NCBI GenBank assembly: GCA_965261645.1
Contig: CBDHDJ010000002.1
Location: forward strand, 744,001-808,000
DNA length: 64,000 bases
DNA from: CBDHDJ01 sp965261645
Lineage (GTDB): Bacteria; Pseudomonadota; Alphaproteobacteria; SHVV01
Direction: 5' to 3'
Shown: positions 8,588 to 17,449 of the stretch, piece by piece
How the letters are laid out: each line of letters opens with the position of its first letter
Numbering within the stretch: position 1 is the stretch's first letter
The notes under the pieces: generated by a model
What the model was told of the DNA's origin: nothing
The model's database searches: none
What the model saw: only the letters and a program-made list of their open reading frames with translations
Program-made: the position numbers and the translations under genes

Positions 8588-9823
8588 TCACAGCTCGGCG
8601 TACATGCGGCCACGGTTGAGCACGCGCTTGGGATCGAAGCTCTGCTTGACGCGCCGCGTGAGCCGTGCGAGCGGCTCGGGTTGGGGCTGAAAGACGGGCA
8701 CGCGTTCGCGTACCGCCGCATCGGCGCGCACCAGCAGCCCATGTCCACCCGTAGGGGCAACGGCGCGGCGGACCACGTCATGCGAGGCGCCGTCTTTATC
8801 GGACCCAAGGGCGAGCCAGATCAGTCCACCCGCCCAGTCGTAATAGGCCTCGCCACCAGTTGCGCTCATGACGGTGGCCACCACATCGGCGCCTTGCGCC
8901 GGCGGGACCGAGAGCCGCCACACCGTCATCCCGTCGCTGCCGGCCACCCCGAGCAATCCGGCGCAATCGCGCACCTCGCGCCACAGGACGGCCGAGTTCT
9001 GGCTGTGCAACTCCTCTACCGCGCCCTGGCCCGCGAACATCTCGCGGAGCGCACCGGTCCGATGTTCGACCGAAGGGCCCGGGCCCGCCGTCCTGAGCGC
9101 CGTCACCGAGGCGCCGGCTCCGCCGACATACGAGACCGCCGAGCGGGCGGCGACGGCACGCGGCAAATGCGCCAGGCCCGAGACCTCGTGGCTCGAGCGC
9201 GCCGCTTCGCCCATCACCCGCAGGGCCGCCTCGTCATCGAGCCCGTAGATCAAAACCGTATAGGTCTTCTCCGCCGCCGGCATGACCTTGAGGGTGAGCT
9301 CCGTCATGGCGGCGAGCGTGCCGAAGGAGCCTGCGATCAGCTTGCTGAGATCGTAGCCGGTGACGTTCTTGACCACCCGGCCGCCCGATTTGAAGGCCTC
9401 GCCCCGGCCCGAAACGCCCTTGACGCCGAGGATATGATCGCGCGCCGCGCCCGCCTTGATGCGCCCCGGCCCCGAAAGGTTGCAGGCGAGCACGCCGCCG
9501 ATGGTCGCCTGGCCCGGATCGCCGCCGAACAGCGGCCCGAGATCGGCCGGCTCGAACGCCAGGTGCTGGTGGTTCTTTTCGAGCAGGGCCTCGATGTCGG
9601 CGAGCGGCGTGCCGGCCCCGGCGGTCAGCACCAGCTCTTCCGGCTCATACAGGCTGACGCCGGCGAGACCCGAGAGATCGAGCAGGTGCGGGCATTGCAT
9701 GGGCCGCCCCAGGACCCGCTTGGTGCCGCGGCCGATGATCTCCACGGGCTCCTCCTCGGCCACCGCCCACGCGATGACGTCGCGAAGCTCCGTCGCGTCG
9801 GCCGGCCGGAAGAAGTTGCTCAT
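8588..9823 (-). CDS. glcE: glycolate oxidase FAD-binding subunit
   Basis: About 411 aa from the ATG at 9823 (MSNFF...); the upstream in-frame extension overlaps glcD and has no similarity to the family. The FAD-binding type 4 domain is shown by GRGTKRVLG near the N-terminus and the FGGDPGQATIGGVLACNLSG and VKNVTGYDL segments. The C-terminal FDPKRVLNRGRMY is the usual end of this family. GlcE pairs with GlcD and GlcF. The gap to glcD is 13 bases. Confidence 0.95.
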   Translation of the reverse strand: MSNFFRPADATELRDVIAWAVAEEEPVEIIGRGTKRVLGRPMQCPHLLDLSGLAGVSLYEPEELVLTAGAGTPLADIEALLEKNHQHLAFEPADLGPLFGGDPGQATIGGVLACNLSGPGRIKAGAARDHILGVKGVSGRGEAFKSGGRVVKNVTGYDLSKLIAGSFGTLAAMTELTLKVMPAAEKTYTVLIYGLDDEAALRVMGEAARSSHEVSGLAHLPRAVAARSAVSYVGGAGASVTALRTAGPGPSVEHRTGALREMFAGQGAVEELHSQNSAVLWREVRDCAGLLGVAGSDGMTVWRLSVPPAQGADVVATVMSATGGEAYYDWAGGLIWLALGSDKDGASHDVVRRAVAPTGGHGLLVRADAAVRERVPVFQPQPEPLARLTRRVKQSFDPKRVLNRGRMYAEL

Positions 9824-9836
9824 CACACGCCCGCGG

Positions 9837-11324
9837 TCAGAAGCGCGGCAGTTCGGGGAAACGCACCTCGCCTCGATGAATATGCACACGACCCAACTCG
9901 GCGCAGCGGTGCAACGTCGGGAACACCTTGCCTGGATTGAGCCGGCCGTCGGGGTCGAAGGCGCATTTGACGCGCTGTTGCTGGTTGAGGTCGTCCTCGT
10001 TGAACATGACCCCCATGAGATCGCGTTTCTCGATGCCGACGCCGTGCTCGCCGGTCAACACGCCGCCGACCTCGACGCACAGCCTGAGGATATCGGCGCC
10101 GAAGGCCTCGGCCTTCTCGAGCTCGCCCGGCACGTTGGCGTCATAGAGGATGAGCGGATGCAGGTTGCCGTCGCCGGCATGGAAGACGTTGGCGAGCCTC
10201 AGGCCATAGTGCTCCGACATCTCGGCCATGCGGTTCAGCACTTCGGGCAAGCGGCGGCGCGGGATCGTGCCGTCCATGCAGTAATAATCCGGCGAGATGC
10301 GGCCGATCGCGGGAAACGCAGATTTGCGCCCGGCCCAGAACGCCAGCCGCTCTGTCTCGTTGTGGCTCACCCGCACCGAGATGGCGCCGGCGTTCTCGAC
10401 GATAGCGCGCACCCGTCCGATCAAGTGCTCGATTTCGACCTCGGGCCCGTCGAGCTCGACGATGAGGAGCGCCGCCGCATCGAGCGGATAGCCGACGTGG
10501 CAGAACGCCTCGGCGGCCTGGATGGCGTAACGGTCCATCATCTCCATGCCGCCCGGGATAATACCGGCGGCGATCACGTCGGCGACGCACCGGCCTGCTG
10601 ACTCGTTCGTCGGAAAGCCGATGAGAAGGGCGCGGGCGCCTTCGGGCTTGCAGAGGATGCGCACGGTCACCTCGGTGATCACGCCCAACAGGCCCTCCGA
10701 TCCGGTCATCAGGCCCATTAGATCGTAGCCTTCCGAATCGAGGTGCTTGCCGCCCAGGCGCACCACTTCGCCGTTGATCAGCACCATCTCGAGGCCGAGA
10801 ATGTTGTTGGTCGTGAGGCCGTATTTCAGGCAGTGCACGCCGCCCGAGTTCTCCGCCACGTTGCCGCCGATCGTGCAGGCGATCTGGCTCGACGGATCGG
10901 GGGCATAGTAGAAGCCTTCGGCCTCGACCGCGTTGGTGATCGCGAGGTTGGTCACGCCGGGCTGGGCGACGACGCAGCGGTTGGCATAATCCACCTCGAG
11001 GATGCGGTTGAACTTGCCGAGCCCGAGGAGCACCCCGTCGGCCAGCGGCAGCGCGCCGCCCGAGAGCGAGGTCCCGGCGCCGCGCGGCACGACCTTGACG
11101 CCGCGTTCGCCACACAGCCTGAGAATGCGCGAGACCTGATCGGTGGTCTCGGGCAGCACGACGACCATGGGCAACTGGCGGTACGCGCTCAAGCCGTCGC
11201 ACTCATAGGGCCGGAGCGCCTCCTCCTCGGCGATCACGCCCTCGCCGCCGCCGATCTCGCGGAACAGTGCGATCAGCTCGTCGCGGCGGGCGAGGATCGC
11301 GGCATCGGGCTCGGGCATGCGCAT
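9837..11324 (-). CDS. glcD: glycolate oxidase subunit GlcD
   Basis: 495-aa flavoprotein subunit of glycolate oxidase. The FAD-binding PCMH core is clear: PRGAGTSLSGGALP, then SQIACTIGGNVAENSGG. The C-terminal domain carries HAGDGNLHPLI and TGEHGVGIEKR, both diagnostic of the GlcD/D-lactate dehydrogenase family. It is the first gene of the glcDEF operon. No regulator such as GlcC is adjacent, so control is not visible. It makes glyoxylate from glycolate, the product of photorespiratory or phytoplankton-derived carbon. Confidence 0.96.
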   Translation of the reverse strand: MRMPEPDAAILARRDELIALFREIGGGEGVIAEEEALRPYECDGLSAYRQLPMVVVLPETTDQVSRILRLCGERGVKVVPRGAGTSLSGGALPLADGVLLGLGKFNRILEVDYANRCVVAQPGVTNLAITNAVEAEGFYYAPDPSSQIACTIGGNVAENSGGVHCLKYGLTTNNILGLEMVLINGEVVRLGGKHLDSEGYDLMGLMTGSEGLLGVITEVTVRILCKPEGARALLIGFPTNESAGRCVADVIAAGIIPGGMEMMDRYAIQAAEAFCHVGYPLDAAALLIVELDGPEVEIEHLIGRVRAIVENAGAISVRVSHNETERLAFWAGRKSAFPAIGRISPDYYCMDGTIPRRRLPEVLNRMAEMSEHYGLRLANVFHAGDGNLHPLILYDANVPGELEKAEAFGADILRLCVEVGGVLTGEHGVGIEKRDLMGVMFNEDDLNQQQRVKCAFDPDGRLNPGKVFPTLHRCAELGRVHIHRGEVRFPELPRF

Positions 11325-11476
11325 GGCATCCTCCCGGGGAAGTCAAACTCCCCTCAACATGGAGTCACGGGCGCAATTTGGCAACACCAGAGCTTGGACC
11401 AGCAGGCGCGATGCTGGGGCCCGGCCCTGGACGCGCCAACGGCGTCCCGGGCAGACCGCCCCTGGGGCGCACCCCG

Positions 11477-11602
11477 CTAGCCCTGGCGGGCCTTGAAGCG
11501 CGCGTTCTGCTTGTTGATGACGTAGACGCGGCCGCGGCGGCGCACCACTTGGCAATGGCGGTGGCGCTTCTTGATCGATTTGAGCGAGTTTCTGACCTTC
11601 AT
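11477..11602 (-). CDS. rpmJ: 50S ribosomal protein L36
   Basis: 41-aa L36 of the long, zinc-less type: MKVRNSLKSIKKRHRHCQVV at the N-terminus, then RRRGRVYVINKQNARFK. The usual four zinc ligands are absent; a single Cys is left. It is too short for most gene finders. It stands alone, with 152 bases to the glcD start. Confidence 0.93.
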   Translation of the reverse strand: MKVRNSLKSIKKRHRHCQVVRRRGRVYVINKQNARFKARQG

Positions 11603-11695
11603 GCCCGCCTACTCCGCATTACTTCCCGTGAGAAAGGGCGGCGCCATATGGGCCGCCCCAATCCCTGTCAATGAACGCAAGCCCAGGCGTGCGTG

Positions 11696-11992
11696 TCAGC
11701 TGCCGATATAGGCCGTGGTCTGCTTGGCAAATGGGCACATGCGACCGGGATAACCGCCGGCGTTATAGCTTGAGGTGTAGCCGGAGCTATAACCCGAGTA
11801 GCTCGAGCCGTAATTCGTGGTGCTGATGACCTCCGAGCCGCTTGCGCTACTGGTGGCCGTGCTCGAGGCGCTCACCGATGTTGATGCGCCCTCGCTGGTG
11901 CTGGTCTTGAGCTCCCCGGCATAGGCCGACGCGGCGAACCCCGCAGCAAACACCGCTGCGATCGCAGCCATTTTCAGCATCTCGCGTGTCAT
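11696..11992 (-). CDS. small secreted Ser/Tyr/Gly-rich protein
   Basis: 98-aa exported protein of unknown role. A signal peptide is evident (KMAAIAAVFAAGFAASAYA). The mature part is low-complexity: a Ser/Thr/Ala stretch, then repeated S-G-Y/S-S-Y units (SSYSGYSSGYTSSYNAGGY), then a single Cys in RMCPFAKQ. A GGAGAG Shine-Dalgarno supports the ATG at 11992. The composition suggests a disordered or surface-associated peptide; no family recognised. Confidence 0.6.
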   Translation of the reverse strand: MTREMLKMAAIAAVFAAGFAASAYAGELKTSTSEGASTSVSASSTATSSASGSEVISTTNYGSSYSGYSSGYTSSYNAGGYPGRMCPFAKQTTAYIGS

Positions 11993-12132
11993 GAAACTCT
12001 CCGTTCGTCTGCGCGCACTACGACAGCGCCTACTCCCGGAAACTCAATCATATCGCGGCTCGGACCGCAAGCTGTTCCGCCCCGCCGGTTCTCCAAACGG
12101 TGAAGGCGGACCGGCCGTACGCCCAAGATCCG

Positions 12133-13323
12133 CTATTTTCCGCCGAAAATCCGGTCGATGTTGTAGTTGATGAAGCTGTGCAGATTAACCTCCAGCCGCG
12201 ACATCGGCCCGGGCGAGAACATCTCCGAGCTCATGGCGTTCTGCAGCGAGGTCACCATCCAGCGGTCCTCCTCGATGACGCCGATCACGAAATCCCGGTA
12301 TGTTCTTGCGTTCTGCTCGAAGCCGGGCTGCTCGAAGAAGGGCTTGGGAAACAGGTGGTAGACGTTGATCTGCGTCTTGTTCGGCGCCACCGGCCAGCTG
12401 ATCATCGGGTGCACCTCATCGATCCGCGCGAAGATGTGCAGGTTGGGCGAAAGAAAACCGGTACAGCCGAAGCTCTCGGGCTTGTCCTCGAGCCACGGCG
12501 CCTTGCCGAACAGGCTCTTTCCCGATTCCGTGTCGGGCGCGGCGTTGAAGAACGAGCTGTAGCCGCCGCGCGACGTCAACTGGAACGGGAAGGTCTCCAG
12601 ATCATGGTGCTTGCCGAAATTGTCGATGTGCAGAACCTTGATGTGATAGACGTCCATCAGGTTCTCGACAACGAGCTTCCAGTTGCAATCGAGCGTCGCT
12701 TCCTCCTTTTCGAAGAGGCGGCATTCCTCCTGCTTGAGAAACCCGAAATCGGCCTCGAACTCAGAGATGAAATCGGCTAGCGGCGGCGCCTTGGAATCGA
12801 AGGTGATGAACATCCAGCCGGCCCAGACATCAAGGCGCAACTCGGGCAAGCGGCAATTCTTGAAATCGAAATCCTTGACCTCCTGCATGTAGGGCGCGCC
12901 GACAAGCTTGCCGTCCAGATCGTAAAGCCACGCGTGATAGGGGCAGGCGAATTCCTTCGCGTTGCCTTGGCCATGGGCGACTTCGACGCCGCGGTGGCGG
13001 CACACGTTGGCAAAGGCGTTGATCTCTCCTCCGCCGTTACGAACCACCAGAACGGGTTCGCCCATCACCCGGAAGGTCATGTAATCGCCGGGTTTTTCGA
13101 CTTCCTCCACGCGCCCGACGCACAACCAATCCTTCATGAAGATGTTCTTCTTCTCGAGGTCGAAGACCTCTTGCGATTCGTAGAAGTGACCGGGAACGTG
13201 CCGCGCCTCGTGCAGCGGCTTGCGGGTCGCGGTGAACTGACCGTCTGTGCGCGCGGGCTTACGCCCGTTCGTCTTGGGCCGAGCCTTCTTTGCCGAGGTC
13301 GTGGACTTCTTTTTGGCGGCCAT
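12133..13323 (-). CDS. Rieske aromatic-ring-hydroxylating oxygenase, alpha subunit
   Basis: 396-aa oxygenase large subunit. The N-terminal tail is Lys/Ala-rich (MAAKKKSTTSAKKARP). The Rieske 2Fe-2S site is CRHRGVE...CPYHAW. The mononuclear iron site lies in the ENLMDVYHIKVLH stretch, with the bridging Asp and two His. A GGAGAGGAG run precedes the ATG at 13323; the upstream in-frame extension is rejected. The gene is 47 bases downstream of the beta-subunit stop, on the same strand. It is a clear paralogue of the disrupted oxygenase at 21950-25800 (shared KDWLCVGRVEE and CRHRGVE blocks). Substrate unknown. Confidence 0.92.
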   Translation of the reverse strand: MAAKKKSTTSAKKARPKTNGRKPARTDGQFTATRKPLHEARHVPGHFYESQEVFDLEKKNIFMKDWLCVGRVEEVEKPGDYMTFRVMGEPVLVVRNGGGEINAFANVCRHRGVEVAHGQGNAKEFACPYHAWLYDLDGKLVGAPYMQEVKDFDFKNCRLPELRLDVWAGWMFITFDSKAPPLADFISEFEADFGFLKQEECRLFEKEEATLDCNWKLVVENLMDVYHIKVLHIDNFGKHHDLETFPFQLTSRGGYSSFFNAAPDTESGKSLFGKAPWLEDKPESFGCTGFLSPNLHIFARIDEVHPMISWPVAPNKTQINVYHLFPKPFFEQPGFEQNARTYRDFVIGVIEEDRWMVTSLQNAMSSEMFSPGPMSRLEVNLHSFINYNIDRIFGGK

Positions 13324-13370
13324 GGCGTATTCTCCTCTCCGATCTCCCGGTGCGTGGCCCCGCGAAACGC

Positions 13371-13886
13371 CTAAAACGGCAGCGCCAGCGGAAAGTGCGT
13401 GGCATCGCAATTGATGACCGTCGCCTTCTTGGAGGCGATCTTGAAGCCCGCGCCGTTACGAATCAAACGATACTCGTAGGTTCCACCGAACGCGCGTTGC
13501 GCCATCTCCGGCCGGTATTCGAGCATGTGGAACTTGGCCCGGACGGCGTAAGCCCCCGCCTCGCCGACGATGTGGCTCGTGCGTGAGGGCGGAGTCTGCG
13601 AATGAACGCGTGGGTGGCGCAGGCGCTCGCCGCGAATCTTCATGAGCTCGCGGTCGTCGTAGAACAGCGAAAGCTCGTCGTGCGGGTTATCCTGCTCCAG
13701 CCGCGCGGGCGCCCAGTAATAGCCGTCTTCGGTGAAGAGCTCCTGCCATTCCTCGAAGCGCCGATCATCCAGCAGCGTCGCCTCGTGCCGCAGAAACGCC
13801 TCCACCTCGCGTTCGAGGAGCAGCGTCTCGATTCCCTCGGGCCGCCCAGCGCCCGGCGCATCCGGCTTGGCCGGCCGCTTCGCCAT
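13371..13886 (-). CDS. aromatic-ring-hydroxylating dioxygenase, beta subunit
   Basis: 171-aa small subunit (NTF2-like fold) of a Rieske dioxygenase. Family landmarks are EAFLRHEATLLDDRRFEEW, FTEDGYYWAP, the central ELMKIRGERLRHP and a C-terminal region beginning RRAF-like QRAFGGTYEYRL. Start chosen at the ATG (13886) beginning MAKRPAKP. The gene starts inside the 3' end of the preceding alpha-subunit frame (about 120 bases overlap), pointing to tight coupling or a lost alpha stop. It most likely partners the alpha subunit at 13765-15189. Confidence 0.9.
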   Translation of the reverse strand: MAKRPAKPDAPGAGRPEGIETLLLEREVEAFLRHEATLLDDRRFEEWQELFTEDGYYWAPARLEQDNPHDELSLFYDDRELMKIRGERLRHPRVHSQTPPSRTSHIVGEAGAYAVRAKFHMLEYRPEMAQRAFGGTYEYRLIRNGAGFKIASKKATVINCDATHFPLALPF

Positions 13887-15189
13887 CGCCCTGTACCCCC
13901 GCCACCATATGGCTGAGCCAGGTCTGATACTGGTTCCGGAGGAGCGTCTCACTGCTGCCGATCGACCGGGTGCCCACGGTTTCGGGATCGAGCTCCTCGA
14001 CATGACCGCCACGCGCCAGGAACAGCCACGGGCTGCCATGCCGGGTCTTCAGCCCGATATGAGCGCGGCGGAAGACCTCGATATCGTCGACCTGGGTCAT
14101 CGACGCCGGTGAATTGGTCGTGTTGAGGAGCCGGATCGAGTCGCGGAACATCTGCTCCGGCGCGCCCTTGAGGCGGATCGGGTAGATGGCGACCTCGGTG
14201 AGGTCGACCGCGATGGGCCGGATCACGCGGACGTGCAGGTTGAGATCCTGGACCACCACGTTGGGATAGAACACCGTGTTATGACGCTTCTTGGTGAGGA
14301 TCTCGCTCGTCCGCTCGGGCCCGTGTTTCGCCTCCAAGAGGGTGACATATTCGCGGTGCACCGGGGATGTGTTCTCCACCTGGGGCAACGCCCCCTCCCA
14401 GCCATGCCCGTTGGGAAACGACCAGAGCCCGCATGAATCGAAGCTCACCACCGCACCGCCATCGTCGAAGAACTTGATGCCGCCCTCATCGCCTTCGCGG
14501 CGGGCGTATTGCCGCCCACCCATGCGGCTCGAGGATTCGTGCGAATAGGCGGGATGATACATGTCGCACACATTGTCGAGCTGGAACGTCCAATTGCCGG
14601 GAAAACCGTAGCGGACGACTCCGCCCGTGACCTCCACCTCACCGTCCGGCGCACTGGCGGCCAGATCATCGAGACAGGCGAGAACCCCGCCGAGATAGTC
14701 CTCGAGGCTTGGCCCCTCGGCCGCGGCGCAGGCGAACACGAAGCCGAGGTAGCTCTCGACCCGCGCTACCTTGGGCATGCCGTAGGCCACCGGATCGAGC
14801 TCGACATCGTCGGGATAGCCTTCGGGTTGCGTCACGCCCAAGAGCTCGCCATTCGTTTGGTAGGTCCAGCCGTGATACATGCAGCGCAGAAACGGGGCGT
14901 TGCCGGCGAGTTCGTTGACCACCTTGACGCCGCGATGGCCGCAGCGGTTGTGGAGGACGTACACCCGCCCATCGGTATGGCGCACCATGACGACGGGCTC
15001 GAGCCCGAGCCAGGTACACATGAAATCGCCGGGCGCGGGCACTTGGCTCTCATGGCCGACATAGACCCAGACGCGAGCGAATATCCGCTCCATCTCCAGC
15101 TCGAAGATCGCGGGGTCTTGGTAGATGTCACGGTGGACGCGGTCGGGCCGCACCAGGCCCTTGAGCGCGTCCAGAGGGTAGGCCGTCAT
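13765..15189 (-). CDS. Rieske aromatic-ring-hydroxylating dioxygenase, alpha subunit (second system)
   Basis: 474-aa alpha subunit. The Rieske motif is CGHRG...CMYHGW and the catalytic iron ligands lie in DNVCDMYHPAYSH. Start chosen at the ATG at 15189 (MTAYPLDAL), with GGACGGG upstream; further ATGs occur at 15210 and beyond. The last 40 or so residues, after WLSHMVAG, are Gly/Ala/Arg-rich and unlike the family. They are simply the beta-gene DNA read in another frame, so the natural stop seems lost or shifted. It pairs with the beta subunit at 13371-13886. Confidence 0.9.
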   Translation of the reverse strand: MTAYPLDALKGLVRPDRVHRDIYQDPAIFELEMERIFARVWVYVGHESQVPAPGDFMCTWLGLEPVVMVRHTDGRVYVLHNRCGHRGVKVVNELAGNAPFLRCMYHGWTYQTNGELLGVTQPEGYPDDVELDPVAYGMPKVARVESYLGFVFACAAAEGPSLEDYLGGVLACLDDLAASAPDGEVEVTGGVVRYGFPGNWTFQLDNVCDMYHPAYSHESSSRMGGRQYARREGDEGGIKFFDDGGAVVSFDSCGLWSFPNGHGWEGALPQVENTSPVHREYVTLLEAKHGPERTSEILTKKRHNTVFYPNVVVQDLNLHVRVIRPIAVDLTEVAIYPIRLKGAPEQMFRDSIRLLNTTNSPASMTQVDDIEVFRRAHIGLKTRHGSPWLFLARGGHVEELDPETVGTRSIGSSETLLRNQYQTWLSHMVAGVQGDGEAAGQAGCAGRWAARGNRDAAPRTRGGGVSAARGDAAG

Positions 15190-15372
15190 GGTTATTTCCC
15201 GTCCTGTCATCATGTTACCCGCCCCCCATAACGCTGCAAAGGCGGAAACCATTGCCAAACCATGGCGGCGAACCGTTCTTTAATGGAACTCTGGTTTAGT
15301 GCGCACTCGGCTCCACTCAGCGCGCGCGCGATCATGGGGCACTTTCGAGGTCGCCGCGCAGAGGATACCTCC

Positions 15373-15528
15373 ATGAGCGATCTCGCAATGTTGAACGTGC
15401 TGGTCCTGGTCGTGTTGTGCGTAAGCTTGGGCGCGATCGCCTTTATCACCCGTTCCTGCCTGAAAAATAACACCGGCGGAGGCGCACGCAGCACCGGCCT
15501 CAGACCGGGCCGGCGATCCGTCCGTTAA
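15373..15528 (+). CDS. one-helix membrane miniprotein, copy 1
   Basis: 51-aa ORF: MSDLAMLNVLVLVVLCVSLG, then a basic, Gly/Arg-rich tail. Residues 5-25 form one predicted transmembrane helix. Preceded by AGAGGA 9 bases before the ATG. It is real because a second ORF 94 bases downstream (15622) encodes a protein matching it at MxDLxxLNxLVLxxLCxSL and at the following IxRS. No named family recognised. Confidence 0.6.
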   Translation: MSDLAMLNVLVLVVLCVSLGAIAFITRSCLKNNTGGGARSTGLRPGRRSVR

Positions 15529-15546
15529 CCCTTTGTTTACTTTACG

Positions 15547-15573
15547 TTAACCCCTTCTTTACCGGGGTTAGGC
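15547..15573. terminator. inverted repeat between the two miniprotein genes
   Basis: TAACCCC pairs with GGGGTTA around an 8-base loop. It is not followed by a T-run, so it may be a weak terminator, an mRNA-stability hairpin or a protein site. Confidence 0.3.
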
Positions 15574-15621
15574 TTTAGTAAACCCGCTCGCTTCTGTCAG
15601 AGTGGAGGAAGGATCGGAAAT

Positions 15622-15744
15622 ATGGGCGACCTGGTCTGGTTGAACATCCTGGTTCTAATCGCGTTGTGTGGAAGCTTGAGTGGCGTTGCGTATATCAACC
15701 GCTCAACGTTCAGCTTCATCAACCGTTTCACCTCAAAGCAATAA
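15622..15744 (+). CDS. one-helix membrane miniprotein, copy 2
   Basis: 40-aa ORF (MGDLVWLNILVLIALCGSLS, then YINRSTFSFINRF). The AGGAAGGA ribosome site lies about 8 bases before the ATG. One predicted helix spans residues 5-25, with a short basic C-terminus. It is paralogous to the ORF at 15373 and in the same orientation, so this looks like a tandem duplication that diverged at the tail. Function unknown. Confidence 0.6.
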   Translation: MGDLVWLNILVLIALCGSLSGVAYINRSTFSFINRFTSKQ

Positions 15745-15929
15745 GAATCGGGGCGCGGGACCTCAATGAGGTTCTGCGCCGGAACCACGGGCGCCGTGGC
15801 CTCGCCGTGCCATGGCGCGCATTCTCATCGTTCTGGGGTTGGTTCTCGCCGCTGCGGACCCTTTGTGGCCTTGGCCGCGGAAGGCGGGACTCGGGCCACT
15901 TGCCCGGCGACCGGCTCACGTGCGGCCGC

Positions 15930-17195
15930 TTAGGTGCCCTCCTGCCAGGACGAAAGATACGCGGTCTGCTCCTTGCTCAAGGTGTCGATGGAGATCTCGA
16001 GCGCTTGCAGTTTGAGCTGCGCGATCTCCTCGTCAATCTCCCGCGGCACGCCATGGACGTTCCGGCCGAGCTCTTTGCTGTGAAGGTTGATGTGAACCGA
16101 GGCCAGCGCCTGATTGGCGAAGCTCATGTCCATCACCGCCGCCGGATGCCCCTCGGCGGCGGCAAGATTGACCAGCCGGCCCTCGGCGAGCAGGCGGATG
16201 CACCGCCCGTCGGCGAGGTGGAACTCCTCGACGTCGCGGCGCGGCTTGTGGGTGTCCTTGGCCAGCTCCCGGAGCGCCGGGATGTTGATTTCGACATCGA
16301 AATGGCCCGCGTTGGCGATGACGCAGCCGTCCTTCATGACCTCGAAATGCGCCGCATCGATGACGTTCTTGTCACCGGTTGCCGAGACGATGAAATCGGC
16401 CCCTTTGGCCGCCTCGGCCATGGGCATGACTTCGAAGCCATCCATCACGGCTTCCAGCGCGCGCAACGGATCGACCTCGGTGACGACGGTGATCGCACCC
16501 AGACCGCGCCCCCGCATGGCGATGCCGCGCCCGCACCAGCCGTAGCCCGCCACCACAAACACCCTGCCCGCGATGAGGAAGTTGGTGGCGCGAATCAGGC
16601 CGTCGAGCGTGCTCTGGCCGGTGCCGTAGCGGTTGTCGAACAGGTGCTTGGTGTCGGCGTCGTTGACCGCGATGATGGGGTACTCGAGCGCGCCCTCCTC
16701 GGCCATGGCGCGCAGGCGGATGACGCCCGTCGTGGTTTCCTCGGTGCCGCCGGCGACGCCGGGAAGCAGGCTCCGGCGCTCCTTGTGCAGCAGGCTCACG
16801 AGATCGGCGCCGTCATCCATCGTGAGGTGCGGCTCGAGATCGAGCGCCGCGTTGAGGCGGCGGTAGTAGCTGTCATGGTCGTCGCCGTAATGGGCAAACA
16901 CGGAGATGTCGTGATGAACCGCCAGCGCAGCGGCGACGTCGTCCTGCGTGCTCAGCGGGTTGCTCGCACAGAGCACGACGTTCGCGCCACCGGCCGCGAG
17001 TACGCGCATGAGGTTGGCGGTTTCGGTCGTCACATGGAGGCAGGCGGCGACGCGCACGCCATCGAGGGGTTTGTCGCGCTCGAAGCGGCTCTGGATGCTT
17101 TGCAGCACCGGCATTTCGGCGAAGGCCCACTCGATCCTGTTCTGCCCCTCGTCGGCCAATGCGGTATCTTTCACGTCGTACTGTTGCGCGACCAT
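15930..17195 (-). CDS. ahcY: adenosylhomocysteinase
   Basis: 421-aa S-adenosylhomocysteine hydrolase, splitting SAH to adenosine and homocysteine and relieving product inhibition of methyltransferases. Substrate-binding blocks include LHVTTETANL and GGTEETTTGV. The NAD site is GYGWCGRG. It is the short form, lacking the roughly 40-residue insert of longer bacterial enzymes. Start at ATG 17195 (MVAQQYD), with GGGAG upstream, rather than the MNTGAT frame start at 17213. Confidence 0.96.
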   Translation of the reverse strand: MVAQQYDVKDTALADEGQNRIEWAFAEMPVLQSIQSRFERDKPLDGVRVAACLHVTTETANLMRVLAAGGANVVLCASNPLSTQDDVAAALAVHHDISVFAHYGDDHDSYYRRLNAALDLEPHLTMDDGADLVSLLHKERRSLLPGVAGGTEETTTGVIRLRAMAEEGALEYPIIAVNDADTKHLFDNRYGTGQSTLDGLIRATNFLIAGRVFVVAGYGWCGRGIAMRGRGLGAITVVTEVDPLRALEAVMDGFEVMPMAEAAKGADFIVSATGDKNVIDAAHFEVMKDGCVIANAGHFDVEINIPALRELAKDTHKPRRDVEEFHLADGRCIRLLAEGRLVNLAAAEGHPAAVMDMSFANQALASVHINLHSKELGRNVHGVPREIDEEIAQLKLQALEISIDTLSKEQTAYLSSWQEGT

Positions 17196-17225
17196 GGTAG
17201 CTCCCGTGTTCAACCCAGTTACGTC

Positions 17226-17249
17226 AAAGACCGGCTGGCGCGCCGGTCT
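17226..17249 (-). promoter_or_regulatory. hairpin in the ahcY leader
   Basis: AGACCGGC pairs perfectly with GCCGGTCT around a 6-base loop, followed on the minus strand by TTTG. It lies about 30 bases before the ahcY start. It could be a read-through terminator from the upstream gene or a leader attenuator. No SAH-riboswitch consensus was recognised. Confidence 0.4.
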
Positions 17250-17389
17250 ACGCGTGATGCCGCAACGCGGCAGCGGGCCAGCTTAGGCGGACGCGGAGCA
17301 CGCCACAAGCCGGCGTTTGGCTCTCGACCCGCGCGAGCGGACCCCCGGCTCGTCCTACACGAAAGACACGGCAAAAAGATAAACGCGGA

Positions 17390-17423
17390 ACACAAACGAG
17401 GCCGGCCTCGCTGGCCAGCCTCG
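17390..17423 (-). terminator. rho-independent terminator after the diiron protein gene
   Basis: Eleven-base stem CGAGGCTGGCC / GGCCGGCCTCG (one G-T wobble), loop AGCGA, then TTTGTGTT on the minus strand. It is 27 bases past the stop at 17450. Confidence 0.7.
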
Positions 17424-17449
17424 TCGCGGTATGGGGTGGTGTCGGGCGG

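Noticed and set aside
17226..17249. SAH riboswitch before ahcY
   Set aside because: Only a simple stem was seen; the conserved SAH-aptamer sequence blocks could not be found by eye.
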